Shown: positions 11,927 to 25,100 of the stretch, piece after piece
Numbering within the stretch: position 1 is the stretch's first letter
How the letters are laid out: each line of letters opens with the position of its first letter
Source: Takakia lepidozioides
Lineage: Eukaryota; Streptophyta; Takakiopsida; Takakiales; Takakiaceae
NCBI GenBank assembly: GCA_030704615.1
Contig: CM060734.1
Span: 39,574,042 to 39,638,041, forward strand
DNA: 64,000 bases
Reading direction: 5' to 3'
Notes under the pieces: model-generated
The model's database searches: none
What the model was told of the DNA's origin: nothing
The model's input: the letters and a program-made list of their open reading frames with translations, nothing else
Translations under genes and position numbers: made by a program

Positions 11927-14280
11927 TTAGAGATCAACCACACCCTTGGGGTAATCACCTCCCTCCCCTCGAGATCAACCCATTTAGTGCGACTCTCGAG
12001 ACCCGGGTAGTAAAGACGTGGTTGCTCTCAAGATCAGCAACGGCCATGTCGTTCCGCCTCCCTCGCCGCACCGCGAGTCATGCACCGTTTCCAACTCCGA
12101 ATTCCTAGAGACCTTCTTGCAAAAAAGGTGACAACTATGTCTATCTTGGGATACTCCGAATCAGGGTTTGGAGATGCTAACAGAAAATGATTCTCGTCCC
12201 CACTGTTGTAAATCTCTGTACCTTGCATTCAGCACTAGTACATTCATCCTGTGAATTCCACAGCCCCAAAATCAATAAAGTGCGATGATCATCTGAAGTA
12301 CATACCAATAGGGTTGCGCAGATATCAATTTTTTTTATATCAGCCCCTTAGGGATGTCTGTGTTGTCCCCTTTTGGGGTTTGGAGCTTTCTCATTTCTAA
12401 TATCCATCCGGCTGGCGCCAAATATAATTTTTAAGCCTACCGTATGTAATTATTAGGAAACAAATGGACTTTAAGTTATGTCTGGATGGTGGATGGTCAC
12501 CGGGGTTCACTAGGTTATCCAAGTTTCTTTTATTGAAAAACAAAATATAAACTCAAAAATATAGTATATTAAAAATACCTATGAGCTATTTACAATTATT
12601 ATGGTAGCCTAACTGAGTCAGTGCGCCTACTAAGGTGTTTTTTCTCAATGGGACAGAGGTTCTATTGTAGATAATGCCGAGATAAAAGTGTCCCTTCAAA
12701 TCTCAGGAGAAGGCATCATAAAAAGGGAAGTTAAATCTGGGTGCCCTTTCAAATCTTAAAAAAGGAAGGCTAAAATGGAGAGCTTGTTCTCAACATCAAT
12801 CTCTTGCAAAACAACACATTGACTTATAATATATTCTTAGCAATCAGCGGGGACTTTCCCCGCCCTTTTCCAGGGTTTGCTTGGGTTTACCCTTGGGAAT
12901 TGTCTTTGTGAGTGAGGTTGTAGGGGAGCCCTATAAGTATGTAGGTGAGTAGATGATCAAACTAAGGGGAGATGGATAGGTTTGTGTTGTGGTGGATGCA
13001 AAGTAATAATGTGATAGAGGTTCAAGACAATTTAAGTTATGGTGAGGTGTGTTTGTGTTTCAGTTCATGTGGCAACGTACAACCACTTATAAGGTAGCAT
13101 TGTATCATAACCACTATGCCATCTGTTGGATGCTCTGAAAAAATGCCAGGAACCCAGGTGACATGGTGGAGGATGCATGAGACCAAATTTCCGCTGCAAA
13201 CTAAAAATCTAGACAAGATATTTTTTGTCTTAAGAAAAACTGGTAAGATGATCCTATACTAGATTGCAGATCATCAAAATGCATTTAAGTATCTTAAGAA
13301 AATAAAAGAGAACATAAGAGGGTTTGGCAGATGAGCCTACGGATAATTTGAGGATGAGGTAAAGAGAAAAGAAATTCCCGAGGATGAGAATTACACATTG
13401 GATATTAAGTTTTTTTAAGATATCCGCCGGTTCCGGGTATTACCAACATGACAAATAGCAGATCCGGATATGCATCCGGTTAAATCATCCGGTTAGTGGG
13501 TATGCCGGTGAGGATCCTAAAAAATGTTGATTCCGGGTCCGGATACATTGATATCCTGATGATTCAGCCTAACACTGATGACAATAATGTAGGTGCCAAC
13601 ATATAGGTTGATTTATTGAGGGACATGGTCGTATGGCATTCCTACTTGTACCAAACGCCCAATAAATCAAAGGTAAAAGCATCTAAGGATAATTTTAAAG
13701 TATAAAAAAATCTATAATTAGGGAATATCTGGTGACCACGTGGGATGAAGATAGCCTTTGGTTCCATTACACACACTATTTGCACATTAAATCAACCATC
13801 AATAAATCATTGTAGATGCACACATACCAGAAATAATGTCTACATACGATCCACAGTGTCGAGGTCATGTTATCCTTCAGTAGTAGTAACAACATCTATG
13901 GCCCCGGCCCAGCTAGTGGTATCACCCTCATCCCAACCCCACCAGCAAGAAGCTCCAATGGTGGTGACGGTGGTTTGCGACAACACCAGTCAGAACGAGT
14001 TTGTCTCCCTAAGCAGCCATACATCTAATCTGACCCCCTCCAACAAGACCATTTGCTTGCACTTGAAGATCAAACTGAGGTACACAGTCCCAACATCACC
14101 CTTCTTCCACTAGTCCACATTTCTGGATACGCTCGGAGTCCCACAAAAGTCACCTCACCACTAGATTCTCTACCTCGCTCGACAATAGGTCCATGCTCAA
14201 CCCTCCTTCTGCCCTTGGACCTTCCATTCGGTCGACTCCTTCAGCTGCATCACCCCCTCCTACAGCTCCATACCTTCCAC
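11927..14280. other. Upstream region of the LDL1-like gene, no gene recognised
   Basis: About 2.3 kb of mostly AT-rich sequence after the LDL1-like start. 11927-12030 has repeated GATCAACC-type words and may include the 5' UTR. A frame at 13745-14113 is open but low in complexity and unrecognised; it runs into the LINE remnant and may be part of its 5' region. Confidence 0.4.
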
Positions 14281-14286
14281 AACCAC

Positions 14287-14428
14287 CAATTGTTCATACT
14301 ACATAACATATTTCTTGCTCCGCTTGCGGTCGCCTTTTCGCCCGAATTAGAGGTTTGGCTCGCCATCAATGCACTTGCACAACTTTTCGGCAAGCTAACC
14401 ATGAAGGTTCCTTTGTGCCCACTCCCCG
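14287..14428 (+). repeat. Repeat unit with C2H2-like motif, copy 1
   Basis: Highly similar to 27294-27434 over about 140 bases (shared CAATTGTTCATACTAC, AGAGGTTTGGCTCGCCA and CATGAAGGTTC). In the frame that reads CSACGRLFARIRG it encodes a zinc-finger-like motif. This is the N-terminal finger of the LINE. Confidence 0.8.
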
Positions 14429-17400
14429 AATTAGTGTCTTACAAACTCCCCTCCATCCACTGTATATTGGACATGGCTCTCCTCATTTGATGTACTTTTG
14501 GAGCTTTCATTTGGGATTGCCCCGCCCCGGCCTCTACACACACATCCCGGTGCCCCTTCGTCAAGAGGTCCAACATTGCTTTCGTATGCCTTTATACAAA
14601 CTGGCCCGGAATCCTGGTGATGTGTTGACGAGGTATCTTCTTTTGTTGTTTGCCCAGTGATGTTTGGTCCTGCCACCACATGATGAAAGCTGGTCATGGA
14701 GAGACTCGCACCCGGCTCCGATGCTTTTTCGTGGGAGGCTGGGAGAATCTTTAAGAAGAGCATTATCTCCGGGCACAAGCCCTGGGTGCGCGTGCTCTTG
14801 CTGACACTTCCTCACAATCAGACTCTTCTATTCATAGACGACTTCAGCACAGCCTCATGCTAGGACGGGTAGGCGAGTTCTCGTGCAGCTTGCGCTCTCA
14901 CACCATTTGCTCCCGCCCCACCTTTTATGGACACTATTGCCGCTCTGCATGCTCTCCATCCTGAGGCAGACAACACGAGATGATCTCCCATCGCGCAGCT
15001 CACTAACTGCGAACCTTATTCCCCCAAGGGTCTTCGAGTGCGCCCCGGCGGGTTTATCCAGCTTTTCTCAATGACTTCGAGCCAAATCAGGACCTTCAGC
15101 TTGATCTCTCTCTCTTCACCCAAGCGTTTATTCGCAGCTCGCATCTTTCCACACTAGGACCATCTCGTATGTTATACGAACATTTGCGTGACTGTTTTTC
15201 TTCAAAAGACTCTGCTAGTGGCCGCTTCTCCCAACTATTTCAAGTTTGTTTCTACATTGCCGCGTGGCCGTATCCCTACTCCAATGGCACGTCTTGTCGG
15301 AGCCTCCCGACTAAGCAATAAACTTTAAAAACAACATCCGTCCCATTGCCATTGGGAAGTCTTGTATTGTCTTGTCAGCCGTTCCCTTGTTATGTAGTAC
15401 CGTGATGCATTCTTTACCCATCTCTTCCCACACTAAGTTTGGCGTCGCCACTCCAGTGGTTGTGAGGTTGTGGTACATGGGAATCAGACTATTTCGACCT
15501 TCACCCGGACTCGGTTGTGTTTCAATCGATGTAGCAAACGCCTTCAACTCCGTCTGCCGTAGTGCCATCTTCCAAGAACTTCGTTCTGCTGGAGGGGGTA
15601 AATTCCACCAACTCATCCCTTTTATTAGACAATTTTATGCATTTGCCGCCGTTTTTTTTTATAGTCACCATTCCCATACATGCAACTATACCGTCATCCA
15701 GTCAGAGGCTGGCACCCGACAGGGGTATCTTTTGGGGGCACCTTTGTTTGCCATGGCACATCTGCGCACCCATTACGTCATCTGCAAATAGAATTTCCAA
15801 CTTGCCAGTCTCAAGCAGTTGTTGACGACACTCTTGACATCATTGGCCTGGCTTCCAAGGTGCTCTTGGCGTACAACCACTTCGCCACTCAGCTTTAGGG
15901 TGTGGGCTATTGGTTCAACCTTGCTACTGTGTGGCATGGTCTCTAGCCGCCTTGCTCCCAGATTTTGTATCTCCTATTGTACACTTCATCACGTCGTCTG
16001 ACGGCATTTGCGTCTTGGGCGACCCCTTCGGTACCACCTCTTTGACTTCTTGTTTCTTGGAGAATGCCCTTGATCAGGAGGTCATTCATTCTGACCTCCT
16101 TCCTCGGCTCGGGACCTACATGTAGCTTATGGCATACCAACGAAATGCTTTATCCAGCGGCCATCCTATCTTATTAGGACCTTCTCCCCTACTCCTGACA
16201 TGCGGTTATTGTCAAGGTTTGATGCTACCATCATGAATATCTTTGGTCATCTTCTGAGGACCGGGGTCTTTGGATGGATCCGAAGAAACTTTAGCTCACC
16301 AACAAGCTATCCTTCCCATCTCTTTCGGAGGTGTAGGCTTGCTCTCCACAATCAGCACTTCCCACTTTGCATTCTTGGACAATTGGGCATTGATCGCCTC
16401 TGCCCTCACACCCTGCTAAGATCTGTGTAGTCAGTGACCCCTGCTCATGGACCCCACTGCTCACGTCGAAACTGACACTTTCCCTTTCCAACAACATCTT
16501 TGCTCTACACAAGATCTTCTTCCGGCACCAGCACGAGCGCATCTTCCCCCATTCAAGCAATTGCTTGACCAAGATATCGATCACCTATACAAGACTATCA
16601 AGGATCGTGTGCACCGACACTCCTTCCCCAACATGCTTTTCAATAGTTCTTTCTCTAATGTACATCATGCTGGGCTTTTATCTTGTGTAGGCCTAAGTGC
16701 AGGCGTATGGCTGTCGGCGCGACCCACCATTACCCCCTTTCGTTTGTCATTACCCATCTTTGCCACGGCTCTTCGTTTGTGGCTTAGGCTAGCTACCGCA
16801 TCCCTCTGTGTTTGGCCTGCGTCAACATTGTCTTTACCACCAGCCTATCGACGCAATTGCTGTCCATCGATGTCCATGTGATGGAGATCACACCACCACC
16901 CATGACGTTGTCCGACCTAACCTTGTTACATGCATCGATTATGCGAGAGGCTGGTTTCCATGTCTTGTGAGAGCAATCTCATGTCCTCCCTTCTCACACT
17001 CTTCAGTCCACTCGACGAAGTGTCGACATTATCCTGTCTTGAGATGGTCTTCGCACCCTAGTCGACGTTGTCATTGCTGACCCTACCCGATCCGACCTAC
17101 CTTCACATTCGGCATCTCCCGGGGTCCTGCGGCTTTGGTTGCTGCTTAAGTCAAGGAATGCGACTATCGGGACAAACACTAACACTTTCATCCCCTTGGC
17201 TTTGGAGGTATTCGGCTGTCTCCATCGCCAATTTGACGACCTACTCCGTTCATGTGCCCATCAATGCAAGCAGCTCCAAACAAGCCCAGGGGCATTCCAT
17301 GCCTATGTGTTTGTGGCTTTTTACAAACAAAAAATTGTTGTTGCATTATAGAGAGCTCAGGCAATGGCCATTTTACATCGGGCAGATGTAGTTGGATCGG

Positions 17401-17465
17401 CTTCATCCCACCTCCCAACTCTCCCGGACGTTTCGCCCATGTTGCCCTGCGACCTACTTTAGGTA
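14287..17465 (+). mobile_element. Degenerate LINE-like non-LTR retrotransposon
   Basis: Plus-strand pieces in several frames assemble into a non-LTR element. A C2H2-like finger is at about 14310-14400 (CSACGRLFARIRGLARHQ). RT motif A is near 15510-15545 (CVSIDVANAFNSVCR). Motif B is near 15700-15750 (SEAGTRQG, then LLGAPLFAMA). Motif C is near 15810-15835 (AVVDDTLDI). A thumb-like tail is at about 16660-16820 (GLSAGVWLSARP), and a CxC..H knuckle lies near 16860-16910. A segment at 17020-17100 (RTLVDVVIADPTRSDL in part) resembles a restriction-like endonuclease. The tail is LEVFGCLHRQFDDLLRSCAH and onward to about 17465. Stops and frameshifts make it inactive. Both ends are approximate. Confidence 0.75.
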
Positions 17466-17479
17466 GTAGGTTGGGATGA

Positions 17480-20440
17480 CTGATCAGTTTGAATTAGCTT
17501 AGTTTAGCTTGCTTCTCCTTGCTCCCTTCTTTGTTTTTTCCCAGGTTTTGGGGTTTTTCTATCATACGTTCAAATACCTCATGTTTCCTATAAATAAAGC
17601 TGTACATGAGTCATTTAATTTAAGGGTTTGTAGATGATTTGTGGAGGGTTGTACATGATAGTTGATTACATGGGTATGTGGTATCCCATACCTCAGATAC
17701 TTATAGCATGCCTAGAGCATGGTGAAAGAATGTACTGATGCTCTTCCTGCTAAAGTTGGCTTGCCATAACCTTACGGCCATTGACCTCACGCGTAACTAA
17801 CCCTCCCGATGTTTTTTGTGGGGTTTGCACCCATCGAAGTTTAGCTTATCCATGAGCTGCAGATATAAACTTGATCTCCACCAACTGACATTGAGGTGCT
17901 CACAAATGCACTTGTTTGCATGCAAACTCGACAGCCCAGTTGAGGGTTGGTGATCTAGTTTTGTAGCAGGGTAAGAGCGAGAGCTAGAGAGCGCGACCTT
18001 GCAGCCTCTATACATCTGCTGTGAAAAATACAAAATGAGCAAAAACAGCCACGGCGGCTAAGTTCAAGGTCTTTAAGTAGGCAGAAACCCTAAGTCTCCT
18101 GGGAAGATTCGAGTGCAGCTTATTCTAGCCTAGGCACCTCAAAAGAGGTGAAAGGAAATTGCAGGCGCATATTTTCCCAAGCACACCATGGTTAGGGGCT
18201 GCCCACTCCTCAGCATCAACCAACATCTAACTCCACGAAGTGAGTTGAAACTTGTTTCTGGCCAAGACACATACTTCATCATCATGCACATCTCGCTAGG
18301 TTCATAGATGAAATTTCCAGTGTTGTGACAAGAACAACCTTCATACCTTGCACTGTAAGCACATGCTAGACCTGGCCTTTTGTAACTCTCAAAAATTTGA
18401 AACATTCTTTGAAGACTCAATGCAGTTGACGCGTCTTTCAAAGAATATAATGCAAAAAATTCAGGATTGTTTATCCCTGGAGTAGGAGACAATGAGGTCT
18501 GGAAGCCAGTGGACAAGTGCTGAAGTGGTGATACCTTATTACAGTCGAGGGAAGACATTCTCATCGAATGGGAAAGTCAATGGAAGGCTACCCACACGCT
18601 CTCACACTTTCATATCCACAAAACAAGCTTGTCAGCAATGGAAAAGACTAATATTGATTCAGATTCTAGATCTGTGGACTTCTGACATTACCCAAATGAA
18701 GCTCATATCCAAGTGTTGAAGGTGATTATCATCTCTGGGATGGAAAAAGGTGGGCTAACTGCTCTCTTCGCTTCTTACTTGTACATGGCTTGAGAGACTC
18801 TCTTAGCACAAGTCTTGTAAACATGGAGACTGTAGGTGAGGTGACTACCAGGGAGGAGAATCCCAGCTCAGAGCATATTGGAATTTTGGGCACAGCTACA
18901 CCACCGCTTAACTAAGGGTACGGAGACTTCATTCTTCACTGTCTGCTTGAACTCACTGAGTCTTCATCAACCATGCAGATCTGGTCTTGCAGGAGAAGAG
19001 TAAGGTCCTGCTGTACAGTGAGAGAAGAAAATTTGGTCTCTTTGTGTGGCGCTACATGCTGATAGATATGCATGCAGACCCTGCAGCAAAAGTTCATAAA
19101 CTAGACGCAACTACCTTGAAGTGATGGAAAAGGAGGATGGTGGGCACTGGGCCTAGCTTTTTGAAACAGCATTTGCGTTATTAAGAGACACTATTGCTGA
19201 CCAGATGCAATAAAGGCAGAGACACAGATTGTGTGCATGTCCACTGATAAAATCTGTTCTGAATAGAGCAAGTGGAAAAACAAACAACTGAAGCCACAAT
19301 TTCCGAAATAGCCGCTCAGAACCCTGGCCATGGATCCCCTCTCCCTCCCCTCTTCTGGCTCACTATTGCAGGACTACATCGCATATTCAGAGTTGCTAGA
19401 AACACTGGTTTTCCCTATCCCCACAACAAAAAGGACTCCTAAATATGATCATGTTAGTCAACCATCCACAACTCTGAGTTATACTCCCTGCTTACCACAA
19501 AATTAGCTAGATAATTCAGTGTTCATTTATTTTGATTGTGATGACATTTTTTGGACCACGCCACATACAACCTTCAAGTATGTTTAATGCAAGACCACAA
19601 AAGGTGGAGACTAACCTCAGAACTTTAAGCTCAGTATTGCGATGAGCTGAAGGAAGCTTGAGAGCCCAAGACAGGTCACAATGAAAGATCTACCCCAACA
19701 TATTATGTGATAGGCTTCTAACCCTAATCAGTGCACAGTTCCACTGTAGACATTCTCAGAATGTTTGGCACTTACTAAGACTTCAGGGTTACTTACAGTT
19801 CAATAGTCTCTACAGTGTAGCTATCTATCTCAGGCTTTCAAAATCTGGCTCCTAGAAAATTGGCAGTTTGTAGTTCCTTGAGTCATGAGAAAGGACCTGA
19901 ACGACAGATGTGTATCCCCTGGACACAAGTCCTGTAATCAGAGAGAAAAGCAGGAGAAAATGCACTTGGGGTAAACTTCCAACTTTGACACCATCATAAA
20001 ATTCGAAGTCCTTCCAGAATACTCCAAAAAATGGCCTGCAAGTATTCTTATTGAAGAGGATGAATAGAGATCTCAGACTTAACCCCAAGAGGTAGCTAGT
20101 GTAAAAATAATTAATCCCTGTGGAAGGATAAAATAGAGGGATAGATTTTTAAGGAGACTTACTATTCTTCCGCCTTCTACTCCGAGGAGGACCTCCAATC
20201 TTGATCAACGTACTAGCCAGCTCACTTGGGCGGCTCGTTCAACCACTAATTCGACCCTCTTTCTCAAAGGAGGTTGCCCCACACAAAACTTCCACATAAC
20301 AGCAGTAGACAACGGAAGTTACTGTAGCTCCCAAGTGTTTGTGTCTCCTCTTGGAAATTCATGTGTGCGGCATGTGTCATTTTGGGCCCACTGCACTGAA
20401 GGGCTTGCGATGTTACTGACGGATTGTCTCAACATGGCCA
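17480..20440. other. Long stretch without a recognised gene
   Basis: About 3 kb. Minus-strand frames at 17797-18042 and 18139-18564 (141 codons) are open but match nothing I recognise and lack clear splice context. 17761-17794 is a short copy of repeat family A. The rest has stops in all frames. Untranslated or decayed sequence is likely. Confidence 0.4.
17761..17794 (+). repeat. Short partial copy of repeat family A
   Basis: TTGCCATAACCTTACGGCCA followed by TTGACC matches the start of the family A unit at 32460 with a few changes. The similarity ends after about 34 bases. Confidence 0.55.
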
Positions 20441-20444
20441 TGGT

Positions 20445-21188
20445 TCAGCCCTTCTTCACAGGTCGCTGTACATAGGACTTGTTTGGATCCTCTGTTTTCA
20501 GTTTTGGAGGTCGAAGCTCTCCCTTCTTGGCCTTCTTTCCTGCCTTCATGAAATCTCGCCAGCTTGTAACCCTGTTTTCTCTGGTTTCCTCCCACTTCTC
20601 TTGATCCTCGCGCTTATGTTTCCACATCTCTCGCGTCTCTTCCTCCTCTTTCTTCATTCTGCCTTCTTCCTCTGAGATTCGCATTTGCAATTTTCTTCGA
20701 CGCCACTCTTGCTCTGTCAATATCTCCCGCACGCGTTGCTTCCATCTCTGTTTGAACTCGTCAGACTGCTCATACTGTGACTCAAAATGCCCTTCATCAA
20801 CCATGGATCTGATCTTTGATGCGTTGTCCCTCTTCAACCTCTTCTTTCTCTCTGTCCTCAATTCATCCCGGGCTAAATTGATCTGCGCTACCACATAGTC
20901 CCGCTCCTGCGGTTCCAGTAGCAATTGCTGCGCTTTCGCCAATGCCGAAAAAGCGTCTTTCGCTTGGGGATGCTTGCACTTATCTGGATGAATCAACAAC
21001 GATAACCTTCGATATTGCCTCCGCACTTCTTCCACGCTGGCATCGAAAGGGAGATTGAGATGTTCGAAGGGATTGAGCTTAAAGCATGATAATACCCTGA
21101 CAACTTCATTGTCACGTTCAACATCACTAACTTCAGCAAAAAACTCTTTCAACAACGCTTCATCCGCCGCTGTGGTTATCTCCGCCAT
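20445..21188 (-). CDS. DNAJC8: DNAJC8-like J-domain protein
   Basis: Single-exon 247-aa J-domain protein that matches DNAJC8 (Spf31 in fission yeast), a nuclear co-chaperone linked to the spliceosome by family knowledge. The length is close to the family's roughly 250 aa. The J domain lies at about residues 44-105, preceded by LNPFEHLNLPF, with helix II RRQYRRLSLLIHPDK and the diagnostic HPDK. The C-terminal half is highly charged and coiled-coil-like (KKRLKRDN; EEWRRRKL-type repeats; EEEGRMKKEEEETREMW), with the family tail GELRPPKLKTEDPNKSYVQR. The start was set at the ATG of MAEITTAAD; the frame extends six codons further but from TTG. No intron is seen, so a retroposed origin or simple intron loss is possible. 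The frame is fully intact. Confidence 0.93.
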   Translation of the reverse strand: MAEITTAADEALLKEFFAEVSDVERDNEVVRVLSCFKLNPFEHLNLPFDASVEEVRRQYRRLSLLIHPDKCKHPQAKDAFSALAKAQQLLLEPQERDYVVAQINLARDELRTERKKRLKRDNASKIRSMVDEGHFESQYEQSDEFKQRWKQRVREILTEQEWRRRKLQMRISEEEGRMKKEEEETREMWKHKREDQEKWEETRENRVTSWRDFMKAGKKAKKGELRPPKLKTEDPNKSYVQRPVKKG

Positions 21189-21249
21189 GGTCTCTCCCCG
21201 CTCCAAGCTCAGAAAGTTGGAAGAGGGAACGTTGCATACCTAGTATGCA

Positions 21250-22150
21250 AAGCATGCAATACTGAAACAGGCAGCTGCATACACACAGGAGATTAGGACC
21301 TCCAAAGAAATACTTTATGTCGGGACGAAAAAAAGGTTATCCTGCTCAAAAAGTACCTACGCAAATGCTTCATCCACCGCTCCTCTCTGCATCCGCCATG
21401 CTCTCTTCTCTTTCCACAATCAGCAAAACCAAGGGAGAAAGCGTGCATAGAAAACCCCAGCAGGAGAACGCGGCAGAGAGAAGGATTACTTGAAGCTTTT
21501 GGCCAAAGCGGATTTAAGCTTACCTAGTGCTCACAGCCGAGGAACATGAATGGCAAACGGATGGACTCCTTTTACTTCCCCCACCGCGGATCTTCATCCT
21601 ACTGCAATACCCATCGACCATCGATCTTGCAAATTTCAACGGATACGATGAACAACATTTTGTTCGGGGATAGAAAGAATCAAAGGCTCTACTTTTCCGA
21701 TCCTGCACACTTCGGCCGTTGGATCTTTGTGAAACAAAATGAATGAAATATTAAAGTGGTGGTTGGTACACCAGGACTGTGCATCCGCTCTAAAATCTTC
21801 AAAACCCAGTTACCTAGTCTTATCATAAATCAAGCAGAGTTCTTGGGGTTTGAATGTCATCCCATCTGGCCACATTCAGCTGTTGGCTGAATACTCCAGA
21901 AACAGCATAATACAGCCAGCCATTGCTTAGACGATGTAGGGCATGATCATGCAGGGGCAAGTTAAGCCAAGGATAGTGAAGCTAGTAGTCACCAAGCTTA
22001 TGAAAGGGGGCACACACGGAAATGTACAGTGGACAACAATTTGCATTATGGCCTACTACTGTGTACAGAGGACTGGGAACTGGGTCATAGATCATTTCAG
22101 TCATAGATCATTTCATTCAGCTATAACTTGCGTATCCAACCCAACAAAAT
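21250..22150. other. Intergenic between the DNAJC8-like gene and cpFtsY
   Basis: It holds the 5' flank of the DNAJC8-like gene and the 3' flank of the FtsY gene. Open frames are short and unrecognised. No repeat was noticed. Confidence 0.4.
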
Positions 22151-25100
22151 TTAAGGGAAGAGAGCATTGACAAACGCTTGAGCATCAAATGGTTGCAAGT
22201 CATTCACCCCTTCTCCAACACCTACAAATTTAACAGGGATGGAGAGCTCATCCACCACGCTCACCTGTACATACCAATCACAATCAACTTTTGCGGGTTG
22301 CCAAGCATATTTTTCAACAAGTTCATGACAAACTGGTGGACAAGTTCATGCATGTGAGAAATAATAGGGTATTGATTTTGTGACCTGCTTTCCTCATGTG
22401 AAGTCCTGAGGAACTATTTTTGGGCCTTCAAAGCTTGCCTATGAAGGAGTATAGTAATTACACCTGCTCGCCTCTGTATTGTAGAACTTTCAAAAGTATT
22501 AAGGGCACAGCCATTCGTTCCATAAAATCAGCAAAGACAGCTCCAGTTGAAAAAACCACACTTTCTGACGTATAGGCAAGGAAGAATACTTACCACACAA
22601 CCACCTCGAGCAGTACCGTCAAGCTTGGTTAGAACAAACCCAGTGACACCAACAACCTGATTCACATGAAACAAAATCAGGAGGGTTCAGAGCTCCTACG
22701 AAGGCGACAGCTGCAACTTGATCATTTAGGATAAAAGTCGGACCTGGTTGAATTCCCTTGCTTGTGGAAGCATGTTCAGCCCGGTGGTGCCATCCAGGAC
22801 TAATAGAACCTCCTGTAAATCACAGAAAACAATGCCACTTCACTGACAATGTTGAAACACGTGCCAAATTACATCTGAAAACATGGAAAGGGATTTCAGC
22901 AGAGCTTTCCTGCATCAAAAAATAAATAATGTTTGGAACACCCAAACAAAAAAGACCAATGATTTCAAGGACAAGATGCGCCTCAAATTGAACTGCTCAT
23001 ATGTACAGTTTACATTTTGAATGGCGTCTGAAAGACTATTTAGAGATGCACTAGGTGCTATTGGCTCATTCAGCCAAGTCCTGATTTTTATCTTAAAAAT
23101 ATTTGTCCTAAAGCCAACTGTCTAAGGGAAGGCTTTGACCTGATTGATGGCAATGTTTGAAAGTAAAACCTCTACAATCCAAAGCCTACAAACTCGACCC
23201 AACAGAAGGACGTGTGAGGATGACATTCATTATCCTAACACATACCCAGATATACATACATTGGGGGCGCTTGGGAGAGTCTTGGTGACAGCACGCTTGC
23301 AAGAACGCAACTCCTCCATCAGATTATAGTTCGTATGGAGTCCTGTAGAACCCTTTCCCCTACAGGTGACACTCATGTCCCCATGATTGACAATAATCAC
23401 ACCATGTTGACAGCCAGAAACAAGGTCTTCGACTACAAATAGACTAACAATTGATCAGCTACTTCGTCATCCATACTACTTTCTAAATAGCATCTTTGCT
23501 GCCACAATACAAAGTTCTTGAATCTCCACTGGGAACGATGAAATCTAAGTGGCTATGCCACCCTAGCAAAGAGTTCAAGGTTGTTGAGCATGGCCTCCCT
23601 AAGTAAACTGCATGGAGAAGCTCTCATCACAGGGTGCTCTTACTAAGGGTATAAGAGGTGCTCACGTCCAGATGTGTCACACAGAACCAGGTCAAAATCC
23701 TGTTCCATACCCCGTCGAACAGCCTGTGACAAAACTGCAACATGCACATTGAAATTAAGTACATTTACTCCATACACAAGCCCATGATGTTAGCATACAG
23801 AAAATCTACTGTTGCGTCATATATACAATTCGTCTTTGAAGAATGTGCATTGACACCTGTGGCAGGCCTGGTCTTCTCTCCTTCAGCCACAGTAATCTCT
23901 GCGCCTGTTCTCTGAGCCCAAACCTCCAACTGCTCACTAGCTGCAGCTCTAAATGTGTCACCTGCTGCCATGAGAACCTTTAACCACCAGCATCAGTAAT
24001 GAAAAGCAACTTCAGCAAATGAGATTATCAAATCCAACACAGACCTTGACATATGTGACAGACAGGTGGGAACAACTCTCTCACAACTCACGAGGATAGG
24101 AAGATAATATCAGCTCCTTGTAACAGTATGATCCATTCCCCACCATTCCACAACATTACCGGTTCTGAAAATGCATTAACAGACGGTAGTGGACCAGGAA
24201 AGGAGAAACAGCAATTGCAAGTATGAGGATCTCACAAAAAAAATGTGGAGGGCAGAGGGGATTACATATGTATTTAGATACCATTGAACAAGAAGTTACT
24301 AGAACGTAGAGGGTGAATAGATAAACACAGTTGATGTGGAGAGAAAAGACATGAAGAAACACCTTGACATCCTCCTGTCTAAATCTGTTCGCCAACTTTC
24401 CTGCAAAGGGAGGTAAGGGAAATGCCTCAGCAAAATTAATTACAGAAGAACATACCAATCAATGAATGCATTACAGATGCTTTAAGATGCCATGGTCAGG
24501 CACCGGCTTTTCTGACCCTCATTGACATAGTAAGCTAGTGAATTACAGCTGAACAAACCCTGCAAATATGCACAAACAAGAATGCAACATTTTCATGCTT
24601 ACCAATGGTTGTAGTCTTTCCCCCTCCATTGACACCAACAATCATAATGACAGCTGGACGACTGCATACACCAAACCCCATTCAACCCTTCAATTTGTGC
24701 CAGTTATGAGTTGAGGTCCATGATTAAACGAAACCAGCCAGATTGAGCAGCAGAAGGGTCTATTTAACTGTGCCTAGTGATAAGGAAGTTGTCAATAATA
24801 TGCAGCTCTACATATACCAACTTAAATGTATTTTTTTAATGGCAATGCTGCAAAATGGGAGATTCAAACCTGGTGCCAAGCTGGAGCTCAGTGGTGCTTA
24901 CTTTCTCCGTCAGCAGCCTCACTATATTTTTCTTCAGGGCCACCTGTTGAAGGTCACAGTAAATTCATGCAAATCATCAACTGCAGACAGGAACATGTGT
25001 CACAAAATTGGTCTGTTTTCGGTCCAGACAAGATACCATTTGGAGAGCTACACCTTTAAGCTGTTCTAATGCATCACCGACGTTAGTGAAAAATTAAAAT

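Noticed and set aside
12857-12905. Palindromic-looking GGGGACTTTCCCC near an intergenic stretch
   Set aside because: A short inverted word with no supporting structure or neighbouring gene start; chance is enough.
18139-18564. 141-codon minus-strand frame
   Set aside because: Open but unrecognised, with irregular composition and no partner exons or splice context; not called as a gene.
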